NCBI GenBank assembly: GCA_023428885.1
Contig: JAEYWQ010000179.1
Location: forward strand, 1 to 18,522
Direction of reading: 5' to 3'
DNA from: Bacillota bacterium
GTDB taxonomy: Bacteria > Bacillota > Clostridia > Lachnospirales > Lachnospiraceae
Length of the DNA: 18,522 bases
The notes below the pieces were generated by a model. It searched no databases, was not told the origin of the DNA, and saw nothing but the letters and a program-made list of their open reading frames with translations. Position numbers and translations under genes: made by a program. Position 1 is the first letter of the stretch. Each line of letters begins with the position of its first letter. Shown here in pieces: positions 7,370 to 14,840 of this stretch.

Positions 7370-8563
7370 ATGAACGTAAGAAAATTTTATTTTAGACAAT
7401 TATTTAATGATTTGATGCCAATCTATCCTTTATATATACTTATGTTTCAAGATAAGGGGTTTTCGGTTCAGCAGATATCTGCACTTTTGGCAATCTGGAG
7501 CATTTCGATGGTAGTATTAGAGATACCTTCTGGTATTATAGCTGATAGATGGAGCAGGAAATTACTTGTTTCTATGGGTAGCTTATTTCAAGGTGCCTGT
7601 TATCTTACATGGCTTTTCTCAGATGGTTTTTTTATGTATGCAATAGGGTTTGTATTCTGGGGAATTGGAGGAGCTTTCATATCAGGAGCAGAAGAAGCCC
7701 TGCTTTATGATTCTTTGAAACACGAATCAAAAGAGAATACCTTTGATCGCTGCTTAGGAAGGGGTAGATTTCTTTGCGGAGTTGGTAATATCATAGCCTC
7801 TGTGGCTGGTGGTTTTATCGGAATGGAATATTCATATAATGCGGCATTGTTATTATCCATAATTTCTGGCTTAATATCGGCAGTAATTGCTTTTACGTAT
7901 AAGGAAGCTAATTATTACAAAAGTCGTAACAAGGAACTGCCCAAGGATACGAATCATGATACTTTACGAGAAGCTTTTTCCTTTTTACTCAAAAACAAGG
8001 AGATATTGATATTTTCATTATTGCTAATAACGGTTGTATCTACTGCAGGAATATTGGATGAATATGATCAGCTCATAGCAAGAGATTATGGGCTATCCAC
8101 AGCTGGTATCGGTATATGGGCAGCGGTTCGGTTTTTATTGATTGCAATTGGTGGATACATGGCTCATGGCATAAAGAAAGCAATACAAAAGATAAGTAGA
8201 AAGATGGATGCAATAAGCATATTAGCTATAGTTTGTATACTTGCTTCTGTTTGTCTTGCACTTGCAGGGTTACTAAAGTTTAATGTAATCATGAGTGTAT
8301 ATGGACTCTTTTATCTTATTATGTCTGCAGGTGATGTCATTGGTGAGGATTATATTCAGGCACGGATCGGAGATGAAGGCCGGTCAACCGTTCATTCCAT
8401 TCTTTCTCTTTCCCATAATCTATATGCAAGTTTAATTATACTAGTATATGGACTGATGCTAAGATGGGTAACACTTTTAGATTCTCTTGTGATAGTGGCT
8501 GCTTATATGGTGGTATTGATTACGTTATGGGGATTTTTGTACGCAAGATTAAAGAAGAGTTAA
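7370..8563 (+). CDS. Major facilitator superfamily transporter
   Basis: A 397-aa polytopic protein with about 12 hydrophobic segments, the standard MFS size. The loop after TM2 carries motif A as GIIADRWSRK (residues 55-64). Two six-helix halves are joined by a polar loop around residues 185-205 (NYYKSRNKELPKDTNHD). The pattern suits a proton-driven drug or metabolite exporter, but the substrate cannot be read. GGAGG at 7361-7365 sits 4 nt before the ATG. It is transcribed alone from the promoter at 7186, behind the 9-codon ORF, and is followed by a hairpin. Family is firm; an export role is an inference. Confidence 0.9.
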   Translation: MNVRKFYFRQLFNDLMPIYPLYILMFQDKGFSVQQISALLAIWSISMVVLEIPSGIIADRWSRKLLVSMGSLFQGACYLTWLFSDGFFMYAIGFVFWGIGGAFISGAEEALLYDSLKHESKENTFDRCLGRGRFLCGVGNIIASVAGGFIGMEYSYNAALLLSIISGLISAVIAFTYKEANYYKSRNKELPKDTNHDTLREAFSFLLKNKEILIFSLLLITVVSTAGILDEYDQLIARDYGLSTAGIGIWAAVRFLLIAIGGYMAHGIKKAIQKISRKMDAISILAIVCILASVCLALAGLLKFNVIMSVYGLFYLIMSAGDVIGEDYIQARIGDEGRSTVHSILSLSHNLYASLIILVYGLMLRWVTLLDSLVIVAAYMVVLITLWGFLYARLKKS

Positions 8564-8620
8564 TGGGATGACATAGGTTGTTTATATAAGGATATTATTG
8601 AAACTCATTACAAGGGATTC

Positions 8621-8650
8621 TAGATGTGAGTCTTTCGGGACTCACATCTA
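8621..8650 (+). terminator. Perfect 12-bp hairpin after the MFS gene
   Basis: TAGATGTGAGTC, loop TTTCGG, then the exact complement. A real T-run is missing (ATGTGTGAATTT follows), so it is a terminator-like or RNA-stabilising hairpin rather than a textbook terminator. It is the main content of 8564-8745. Confidence 0.5.
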
Positions 8651-8745
8651 ATGTGTGAATTTATAATAATTATAGCTAGAATCAAACTTAATCTCGTATT
8701 TTATGGTTTCTGTTCACTTGGTTAGTTAGTAAATCACAGGGGGTT

Positions 8746-9150
8746 ATGATATCCAATCAGGTCATGAACAGTTGTGTATTGCCTATCTCATATAGTTTTT
8801 TCGTTGGTAAACAAGTATTCGAATTACCCAACCCAAGTACATATTATTATGTTAATGACTATTATGGTGCCTTTTCAGAAAAGACCGAAGAATATATCTA
8901 TGAGCACGCGAAAAAGTTAAATGAGCTTACAAGTGCTCAGATTATCGTCGTGGCGGTCTATAATACAGTTCCAGAATCGATGAGTACATATAGTTCAAAG
9001 CTATATGATAAATGGGGCATATCAGATTATGGGGTTCTAATCTTATTACATATATACGAGTATAAGATGTGGATGACCACAGGTATGAAAGAGAAAGGGC
9101 CGGCATTTATAGTGTATTATGAGAATGCAAGCCCTAAAAACTGGTTCTAA
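8746..9150 (+). pseudogene. Truncated TPM-domain (YgcG-like) protein gene
   Basis: Residues about 25-105 match the start of a TPM domain: FELPNPSTYYYVNDYYGAFS, then LTSAQIIVVAV, then KLYDKWGI and GVLILLHI. TPM proteins are usually exported and membrane-anchored, with a signal peptide before the LPxPT/YVNDY segment and a C-terminal membrane helix. Here the first 25 residues are a poor signal peptide. A few residues seem lost between KWGISD and YGVLIL, and the similarity ends at about residue 113, followed by an unrelated tail that stops next to another gene remnant. A GGGGG lies just upstream of the ATG, so it may still be translated, but it looks broken. Alternative: a short divergent TPM protein. 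Confidence 0.6.
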
Positions 9151-9151
9151 A

Positions 9152-9510
9152 TTACTTTGTCATAAACTTATGGATGATAGCCTGAAGATTTTCAGCCAGA
9201 TGGGTGAGTTTTTCGCTTGACTGAGTTATCTCTTCCATAGAAGTACTCTGTTCCAACATGGAAGAGGATGCTTCTTCAGTACTTGCTACATAATTTCCTC
9301 ATATTTACGCTTGGTATTCAATACGCTCTCCATCTGTTCCTTAGAGAGGTTATTTACTTTGCTAATACTTTCAACAGCATTTGCTACTACCACCTGAAGA
9401 TCACGTACCACTCCATCAATGTAACTGGTAGAATCAGCTGATTGACCTGCCAATTTCTTTATCTCCAGATACAACTGCAAAGCCCTTACCAGCTTCTCCG
9501 TTACATAAAT
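9152..9510 (-). pseudogene. 3' fragment of a methyl-accepting chemotaxis protein gene
   Basis: The minus strand encodes the end of a chemoreceptor in pieces. About 9480-9510 reads GEAGKGFAVV of the signalling tip. About 9300-9475 reads KKLAGQSADSTSYID, DLQVVVANAVESI and SKEQMESVLNTK. About 9152-9295 reads VASTEEASSSMLEQS, MEEITQSSEKL and LAENLQAIIHKF, ending at a normal TAA. At least two frameshifts separate these parts (near 9475 and 9300), and the sensor, membrane and HAMP parts are missing. The fragment differs clearly from the intact chemoreceptor at 12557-14581, so it is not a duplicate of it. It directly abuts the broken TPM gene. Confidence 0.78.
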
Positions 9511-9550
9511 AAATTTCTGACTACAACATTGATATGTATAATTGCTTTGC

Positions 9551-9599
9551 AAAAAAAAAGCGCAACCCATCGAGATACCTTATTCCCATGGATTGCGCT
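9551..9599 (-). terminator. Minus-strand Rho-independent terminator
   Basis: AGCGCAACCCAT (9559-9570) pairs with ATGGATTGCGCT (9588-9599) with one mismatch. On the minus strand it is followed by nine T (9551-9559). It lies 56 bp after the stop of the gene fragment at 9655-9891, probably its original terminator. Confidence 0.78.
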
Positions 9600-9654
9600 A
9601 TTAATATTAAGTGTACTACCGTACGCTGTTTAAATACTCATACTAATCATGTGC

Positions 9655-9891
9655 TTACCATACACTAATTTTTCCTACCACTTTACCACCAATGACAGGC
9701 TTGTTGAAGGTTTCAACCTTTCCTTTAATCGTTAGAGTCACACCTTCTTTCACTTTAAGGGTACAATAAGCATTCAACCATAAGGATTTATCCTTAGGTA
9801 TGGTTACATTCTTTTGGAGGGACTTATAATAATAGGTAAATTGCGATAAATAATATTGTATGTACCAGAGGTTTTGAATCGTGGGATTTAC
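9655..9891 (-). pseudogene. C-terminal fragment of an unidentified, probably extracellular protein
   Basis: An open frame of 78 codons without any usable start codon (an in-frame TAA lies at 9892-9894) ends at TAA 9655-9657. It reads IQNLWYIQYYLSQFTYYY, then NVTIPKDKSLWLNAYCTLKV, then VTLTIKGKVETF and ends in GGKVVGKISVW. The first part is very aromatic. The second resembles a beta-solenoid turn of the kind found in surface proteins (values like TLTIxGK). It keeps a strong terminator downstream, which argues for a former gene whose 5' part was deleted. The family is not recognised. Confidence 0.5.
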
Positions 9892-9955
9892 TTATCCTAT
9901 GGGATATTTGAATTGTTTACGTATCTTTGAAGTCATGAAAGGAGACGCTAGATCA

Positions 9956-10726
9956 ATGAAACAAATTAAGATATTAGCAATCGGGAACAGTTTTTCAGAG
10001 GATGCCACACATTATCTGCACCAGATCGCTAAGTGTTCAGGTGTTGACACGAAAGTGGTTAACCTTTACATAGGAAGCTGCTCTTTAGAAACACATGGTA
10101 GGAATATCCGAACAAAGGAGAAAGCATATCGCTATGAACTTAATGGTGATCATACCGATCGGATGGTATCGATTGATGAGATCTTGTTGGAGGATTCATG
10201 GGATTATATTGTAACACAGCAGGTAAGCTATCTGAGTGGTGAGTTAGAGACCTATTATCCTTGGCTAACAGAAGTGATAAGTCTATGCAAAGAGACAAAC
10301 CCTGATGCAAAGATTTATCTACATAAAACCTGGGCTTATGAGATTGACAGTCAACACGGAGGTTTTGCACGTTATCATAATTCTCAGCAGGAAATGTATG
10401 AAAAAATCACTCAATGTAGTGATTATGTAGCACAAGAAGAGCATATAGAGCTGATCCCTTGTGGGGATGTGATACAGGCTGTTCGTAAAATACCTCCTTT
10501 TGTATATGAAGAGGGAGGTTTATCTCTATGCAGAGATGGTTTTCATATGAGCTTTATTTATGGGCGTTACTTACTGGCAGCTACTTGGGCTGTTACCCTC
10601 TTAGGAATTGACCTCATTGAGAATACTTACTTGCCAAAGACAATTTGGGAAACAGGAGTAGATGCGCAAGAAGAGATACTTAAGGTAATCAAAGAGCTGG
10701 TTTGTCTAATCTGTAAACAGACCTAA
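9956..10726 (+). CDS. SGNH-like hydrolase, DUF4886 type
   Basis: The N-terminus KILAIGNSFSEDATHYL is the block I block of SGNH/GDSL-fold proteins of the DUF4886 type, with putative nucleophile S12 (GNSFS). DGFHMS near the end supplies the expected D194 and H197 of the triad, followed by GRYLLA. TQQVS in the middle resembles the family's block III region. The start at 9956 is chosen because AAAGGAG lies at 9938-9944 and the family begins here; a longer frame opens at a GTG at 9881 but overlaps a gene fragment on the other strand. Length 256 aa is usual. No signal peptide, so probably cytoplasmic. The substrate, possibly an acylated sugar, is unknown. No co-transcribed neighbour. Confidence 0.82.
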   Translation: MKQIKILAIGNSFSEDATHYLHQIAKCSGVDTKVVNLYIGSCSLETHGRNIRTKEKAYRYELNGDHTDRMVSIDEILLEDSWDYIVTQQVSYLSGELETYYPWLTEVISLCKETNPDAKIYLHKTWAYEIDSQHGGFARYHNSQQEMYEKITQCSDYVAQEEHIELIPCGDVIQAVRKIPPFVYEEGGLSLCRDGFHMSFIYGRYLLAATWAVTLLGIDLIENTYLPKTIWETGVDAQEEILKVIKELVCLICKQT

Positions 10727-10750
10727 TCTCTATTGAGTTTAGGTCTGTTT
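10715..10750 (+). terminator. Terminator overlapping the hydrolase stop codon
   Basis: AAACAGACCTAA (10715-10726, containing the stop codon) pairs perfectly with TTAGGTCTGTTT (10739-10750). The T-run is short and part of the stem, so efficiency is uncertain. Confidence 0.6.
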
Positions 10751-10773
10751 GATTATGTATGATGAATACTTTA

Positions 10774-10802
10774 TTGTAATTTAATGTCAATAGGGATACA
10801 AT
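10774..10802 (+). promoter_or_regulatory. Sigma-A promoter for the TM2-protein cassette
   Basis: TTGTAA (10774-10779), 17-bp spacer, TACAAT (10797-10802), placed about 30 bp before the TM2 gene. Confidence 0.65.
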
Positions 10803-10833
10803 GAATACATATGTATAGGGGAGGTACACTGTA

Positions 10834-11250
10834 ATGAACATTGATGATGAGGATATCAGCAATAAGAGCCAAATGATAACACTGTTACTGACCTTGATAT
10901 TTGGTAATCTGGGTTTACATAGGCTCTACGTTGGAAAATATATTACAGGGGTTATTTATCTAATCATAGGCTGTACGTCTATCGTTTTAGATGTCCTTGG
11001 TTTGGGTTATGCACTCATAGTACAAGTAGTATATCTAATCTTTATCGCTCTAGATGTGTATGCGCTCTACTCAGATAGCTTTACCGATGGGAAAGGCAGA
11101 ATTGTGGGAGATAGTAAATCACTTGTCTATGATACGCTGGAACAACGAGAGCAGATCTTATTTGATAAGAAGTTGAATAAGATTGTTTGTATTTTACTTG
11201 GAGCAGTATTTTACATAGGCTATCTACTAGTTAACCATTTTGTGTTTTAA
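10834..11250 (+). CDS. TM2-domain membrane protein
   Basis: Residues 12-65 form a TM2 domain: two membrane helices around the signature GNLGLHRLYVGKYITGVIYL, in which HR-Y-GK is the conserved turn. TM2 proteins are small inner-membrane proteins of uncertain role. This one is longer than minimal (138 aa): a third hydrophobic segment completes the first half (about 55-80), then comes a charged cytoplasmic stretch (about 85-112) and a last helix (about 113-138). GGGGAGG at 10818-10824 supports the start. The next gene follows after 20 bp with its own strong ribosome site, so the two are co-transcribed. Domain confident; function unknown. Confidence 0.85.
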   Translation: MNIDDEDISNKSQMITLLLTLIFGNLGLHRLYVGKYITGVIYLIIGCTSIVLDVLGLGYALIVQVVYLIFIALDVYALYSDSFTDGKGRIVGDSKSLVYDTLEQREQILFDKKLNKIVCILLGAVFYIGYLLVNHFVF

Positions 11251-11270
11251 TAGGTACGGGGAGGAATAAT

Positions 11271-11645
11271 ATGAAGAATAAAGTGTTATGCGTTGGGTTG
11301 TTGTTAATAGCCATATTAATGTTCGTGATTTTAATCGCTAATAAGAAAACTGCTCTGCAAGTAGCTACAAATGCTACAGTAAAGCAAAGCAAGACGATAG
11401 AGAAGATATTAAAACAGGAAAATATAGGTTACAGCTCTGAGATGCTTATCAGTTTATCTGAGAATAGTATACTTGATGGGATGGATCAAAATTGGGAAGC
11501 ATATGACTTAATAAATAAAGATGGAAGTAACTTTCTGCTTATATTACGCAAAGCGGATAAGGATTTTACTGCACTCTTAGACAGTGAGAATAATTTGCTA
11601 TGTGGATTAATAGATAATGGAGTACTTCCTAAACTATTCGAGTAA
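11271..11645 (+). CDS. Small membrane-anchored protein of unknown function
   Basis: One N-terminal membrane helix (residues about 4-24, LCVGLLLIAILMFVILIA) follows a short basic start, with no lipobox or clear cleavage site, so it is probably an anchor. The outer part of about 100 residues is mixed and soluble, with KQSKTIEKILKQ suggesting an amphipathic helix and a closing LDSENNLLCGLIDNG segment. I do not recognise a family. GGGGAGG at 11258-11264 lies 6 nt before the ATG. It sits between a TM2 protein and an anchored hydrolase on the same strand with short gaps, so the three probably form one transcript with a shared envelope role. Confidence 0.65.
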   Translation: MKNKVLCVGLLLIAILMFVILIANKKTALQVATNATVKQSKTIEKILKQENIGYSSEMLISLSENSILDGMDQNWEAYDLINKDGSNFLLILRKADKDFTALLDSENNLLCGLIDNGVLPKLFE

Positions 11646-11708
11646 GATACTTAATGAAAATGCTAATTGGTGATAATCATAAAATAATGAATACAAGAGG
11701 ATAAGTCT

Positions 11709-12449
11709 ATGAAGGAAAAAAAGAAAATGAAAACTAGTAAGAAACTTATAATTGGGTTTGCAGTATTTCTATTAATTACTGCCAGTGCATTTCTTATCTA
11801 TGTTTCTGATTATAATCATGCTGACAATAGCGCTATCGAAGCGGCAATTATGAGTGCGAATATCGATATATCAAACATCAATGGAACGCTTGTGTTTGAT
11901 CCTGGTAATGCTGATACTACGCTGATATTTTACCAAGGAGGTAAAGTGGAGTATACAGCGTATGAACCGCTAATGATAAAAATAGCGCAGAAGGGTATTC
12001 TTTGTATCCTTCCTAAAATGCCTTTTAATTTGGCAGTATTTGATTCGGATGCAGCAGATGACTATATTTTTGACTATCCAGACATCCTTCATTGGTATGT
12101 AGGGGGACACTCCCTTGGAGGAAGCATGGCAGCAAGTTACGCTTCCAAGAATCTGGATAAGGTGGAAGGATTAATCTTACTCGCGTCATATTCTACGTCA
12201 GATCTTTCTTCTAGCTCCATGAGAGTTTTGAGTATCTTTGGTAATAAAGATGGGATTCTGAATAAAGAATCATATAAGAAGAATAGAAGCAATTTACCAG
12301 TGGATTTGATAGAACTGGTTTTAGAGGGCGGTAACCATGCAGGCTTTGGAGCTTATGGGGAGCAAAAAGGAGATGGGATGGCAGACATTACATCTATTCA
12401 GCAACAAGTAGAAACAGCTGAAGCTATTATGGATTTCGTTCTACATTAA
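11709..12449 (+). CDS. Membrane-anchored alpha/beta hydrolase
   Basis: An N-terminal helix (residues 12-32) anchors the protein. The rest is an alpha/beta hydrolase core of the hydrolase-5 type: LIFYQGGKVEY with the oxyanion turn, the nucleophile elbow GGHSLGGS with S135, LSIFGNKDG with acid D181, and GGNHAGFG with H210. The full triad is present, so an active esterase or lipase-like enzyme is likely; the substrate is unknown and probably outside the cell. A weak GAGG lies 8 nt before the ATG, and M7 is an alternative start. The gene lies 63 bp after the small anchored protein and closes the cassette before a strong hairpin. Confidence 0.87.
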   Translation: MKEKKKMKTSKKLIIGFAVFLLITASAFLIYVSDYNHADNSAIEAAIMSANIDISNINGTLVFDPGNADTTLIFYQGGKVEYTAYEPLMIKIAQKGILCILPKMPFNLAVFDSDAADDYIFDYPDILHWYVGGHSLGGSMAASYASKNLDKVEGLILLASYSTSDLSSSSMRVLSIFGNKDGILNKESYKKNRSNLPVDLIELVLEGGNHAGFGAYGEQKGDGMADITSIQQQVETAEAIMDFVLH

Positions 12450-12487
12450 GGTAGCATCTATTAAAGCTTAGAGATAGCATTCAGAAA

Positions 12488-12550
12488 AATAACCGCCACT
12501 GATCGATAGCGAAACTTTCAGGTTTCTCCTGTCAATCAATGGCGGTTATT
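12488..12550. terminator. Large bidirectional hairpin between convergent genes
   Basis: AATAACCGCCA (12488-12498) pairs exactly with TGGCGGTTATT (12540-12550). The interior also folds (GAAAC with GTTTC, and partly complementary ATCGATAG with CTGTCAAT). It sits between the hydrolase (ends 12449, plus) and chemoreceptor (ends 12557, minus), with T-rich exits, better on the minus side. Confidence 0.78.
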
Positions 12551-12556
12551 CTTGGT

Positions 12557-14581
12557 CTATATCTTAAATATATGAATCTGCTTTGAAAGATTTTCTGCTG
12601 TTACAGCTAGTTCCATGGCATCTTTTCCTACTAATTCACTATTGGAGGTTACTTGCTCTGCATGTTGGGCAAGACTTTCTGTGGTAGCTAAAATCTCTTC
12701 TGCGCTAGCAGACTGTTCTTCTGTAATGGCTGCTACGGTGCTTGCGACATTGTCCACGTGTTTTACTTTCTCAATCATATTCTGTACAAGAACATTGGTC
12801 TTATTCACCGTGGAATAGATGTTACCAAATGTATTGCTTGCCGTATGAACCAAGAGCATGCTTTCTTTAATACAATCAGCACTTTCTTCTGTCTTTGTCA
12901 TTGTGTTACTTACTAAGTGGTTTATATTATTCGTTAATTCCGATATATTATTGACTGAATTCTTACTAGTTTCTGCAAGCTTTCTGATCTCATCAGCAAC
13001 AACTGCAAAGCCTTTACCTGCTTCCCCTGCTCTTGCAGCCTCAATAGCAGCGTTTAGAGATAGAAGATTGGTTTCTTCTGCAATTTCTAGGATGAGGCTA
13101 ACAATATCATTAATCTTACCGGTGGATTCTCCAACTTCTTCTACCGTTGCCTTCAGAGATGTAACAGTACGTTCTACATTCTCCATGGATTGATTGATTT
13201 CTTCCATGTCTTTTCTTCCTTTTTCAGATACAGTCACGGTATCTGCCATCTTCTGACTAGCTTCTTGGCCTTTTTCACCTGTTTCAGAAACAAACATTGC
13301 TAAAGTTGTGGCATTTTCTGCGATTTCACTGACTGATCTTGCAAGTTCATCTACAGTAGAATTCAATTCTCCCATGGAAGAAGATTGTGACTGTGCAGAG
13401 TTAAATAAAAGCTCTGAGACGTTGCTACTGTTTTCTGCCTGACTGCTTAATTTGCCTGACATGCTACCAATCTCTTTAATAATTCCGCGCATTGTTTCAA
13501 TAAATGTTTGCATACTTTTACTCATACGCGCTACTTCATCATTACCCTTAGTCTCAATATTAACAGAGAAATCACCTGTTGTAATCTGAGCAATCGTATT
13601 GGTTAAGTTCTTTATTGGCTTTACAATAATATGCACAATCCTTTCTATTACAATTGTAAGGATTACGATGGCTACAATAGCTAACAATACTACAAACCAT
13701 AATAATTGGTTCAGTGAGCCAAGTACTTCAGATTGAGGTACATATGTAACCAGTACCCATGGCGTATTATCGATTATTTCTAAGTCTACAATATAAGTTT
13801 CATTCTTAATTTTCACATTGAATGTATTGCTATTATTTGCAATGATTTGTTTCGCAGATTCTGCTAATAATGGATCTACATGATTTTCATCTATTTGACT
13901 CGCAATTAACTGGGAATCCTTATGTGCGATAATGGTATTCGTTGATTTATCAACCAAGAAGGAAATTCCTGTCTTAAGAACACTCATGGATTCTACCATG
14001 CTTGAGATATCTGCTAAGAAGATATCTGCTGCTGCAACACGGGTTGTCCCATTTTCTGGTTCTAATATAGTGGTGGCACTTACCGTATAATTACCACTAT
14101 CTACATCAATATATGCAGCACCATATTGGAAACTATTATGTGTTAAACCTTCCTTATACCAATCTCTTTCTGTAACTACATAATCAGTAGGTGGTACATA
14201 TCCATCTGGAGTAATAAAATCTTGTTTCTCTGTTCCAATGTATACTCCATTAGGAAAATTCTTATTGATGCTCATGGTAGTAATTAAGTAGTTCATCTGT
14301 GTATCAGCTGTAAATTTTACGTGATCTAAAGTGTTTTTGACTCCATTTAACGATGACAGGATATCTTGTGACCAGGTTTCAATTTGATTGGAGTTGGCGT
14401 TTGCAATCGAGTTAACCATTTTATTTCCATAATTAACAATAATATTTTTTGATTTTTGAAAAGTTATCGTTAATAAAGTTACTATCGAAATAATAATTAT
14501 TGGTAATATAACAAGTATTAATTTCGCTTTTATACTTCCTCGTTTTTTTGGCGCTCTTTCTTCCGCGCTTCTTAGTTCCAT
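12557..14581 (-). CDS. Methyl-accepting chemotaxis protein with Cache sensor
   Basis: Chemoreceptor of classic layout, 674 aa. A basic N-terminus precedes TM1 (about 19-42). The extracellular domain (about 45-285) looks like dCache: YVVTERDWYKEG, then YGAAYIDVDSGNYTVSATT and VDKSTNTIIAHKD. TM2 is about 293-315 and HAMP about 316-368 (VKPIKNLTNTIAQITTGDF). The coiled-coil signalling domain has the conserved CheA/CheW-binding tip EETNLLSLNAAIEAARAGEA starting at residue 502, then GKGFAVVADEIRKLAE. No C-terminal CheR-tethering pentapeptide is visible. It stands alone, with a consensus promoter and a weak ribosome site (AGTAGGT). The ligand is probably a small molecule such as an amino or organic acid but cannot be read. 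Confidence 0.96.
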   Translation of the reverse strand: MELRSAEERAPKKRGSIKAKLILVILPIIIISIVTLLTITFQKSKNIIVNYGNKMVNSIANANSNQIETWSQDILSSLNGVKNTLDHVKFTADTQMNYLITTMSINKNFPNGVYIGTEKQDFITPDGYVPPTDYVVTERDWYKEGLTHNSFQYGAAYIDVDSGNYTVSATTILEPENGTTRVAAADIFLADISSMVESMSVLKTGISFLVDKSTNTIIAHKDSQLIASQIDENHVDPLLAESAKQIIANNSNTFNVKIKNETYIVDLEIIDNTPWVLVTYVPQSEVLGSLNQLLWFVVLLAIVAIVILTIVIERIVHIIVKPIKNLTNTIAQITTGDFSVNIETKGNDEVARMSKSMQTFIETMRGIIKEIGSMSGKLSSQAENSSNVSELLFNSAQSQSSSMGELNSTVDELARSVSEIAENATTLAMFVSETGEKGQEASQKMADTVTVSEKGRKDMEEINQSMENVERTVTSLKATVEEVGESTGKINDIVSLILEIAEETNLLSLNAAIEAARAGEAGKGFAVVADEIRKLAETSKNSVNNISELTNNINHLVSNTMTKTEESADCIKESMLLVHTASNTFGNIYSTVNKTNVLVQNMIEKVKHVDNVASTVAAITEEQSASAEEILATTESLAQHAEQVTSNSELVGKDAMELAVTAENLSKQIHIFKI

Positions 14582-14630
14582 AGTTACCTACTTTCTATTT
14601 GAATCGTACAATAATTAAAACTAATATTAA

Positions 14631-14659
14631 ATATTAAAGGTAAAAGTCTATTTCGTCAA
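14631..14659 (-). promoter_or_regulatory. Promoter of the chemotaxis gene
   Basis: Minus strand TTGACG (14654-14659), 17-bp spacer, TAATAT (14631-14636). It is sigma-A-like rather than of the flagellar sigma-28 type often seen for chemoreceptors. Confidence 0.72.
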
Positions 14660-14759
14660 GGTTATATTTATTAGCAAATGGTATTAAAGAAGACTACGTT
14701 TAGGAATAAATAGAATGGAATAGCTTTAGTAAAAAAATGGGAGAAATTTGAAACAGGCG

Positions 14760-14788
14760 TGGACTCTTTTAATTATTTTCGATATAAT
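14760..14788 (+). promoter_or_regulatory. Promoter of the LRR lipoprotein gene
   Basis: TGGACT (14760-14765), 17-bp spacer, TATAAT (14783-14788), divergent from the chemoreceptor promoter about 100 bp away. Confidence 0.68.
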
Positions 14789-14840
14789 GGAGAAAAGTTA
14801 CATGTTGAGATACTCGTATCTTTAGGGGGGCATGAGAGGG

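Noticed and set aside
9881..9955. GTG start extending the SGNH-like hydrolase by 25 residues
   Set aside because: Family similarity begins at the ATG at 9956, which has AAAGGAG upstream; the extension overlaps a fragment on the other strand.
12858..13193. 111-codon plus-strand ORF
   Set aside because: Lies fully antisense to the chemoreceptor signalling domain, which has unmistakable conserved residues; no ribosome site.
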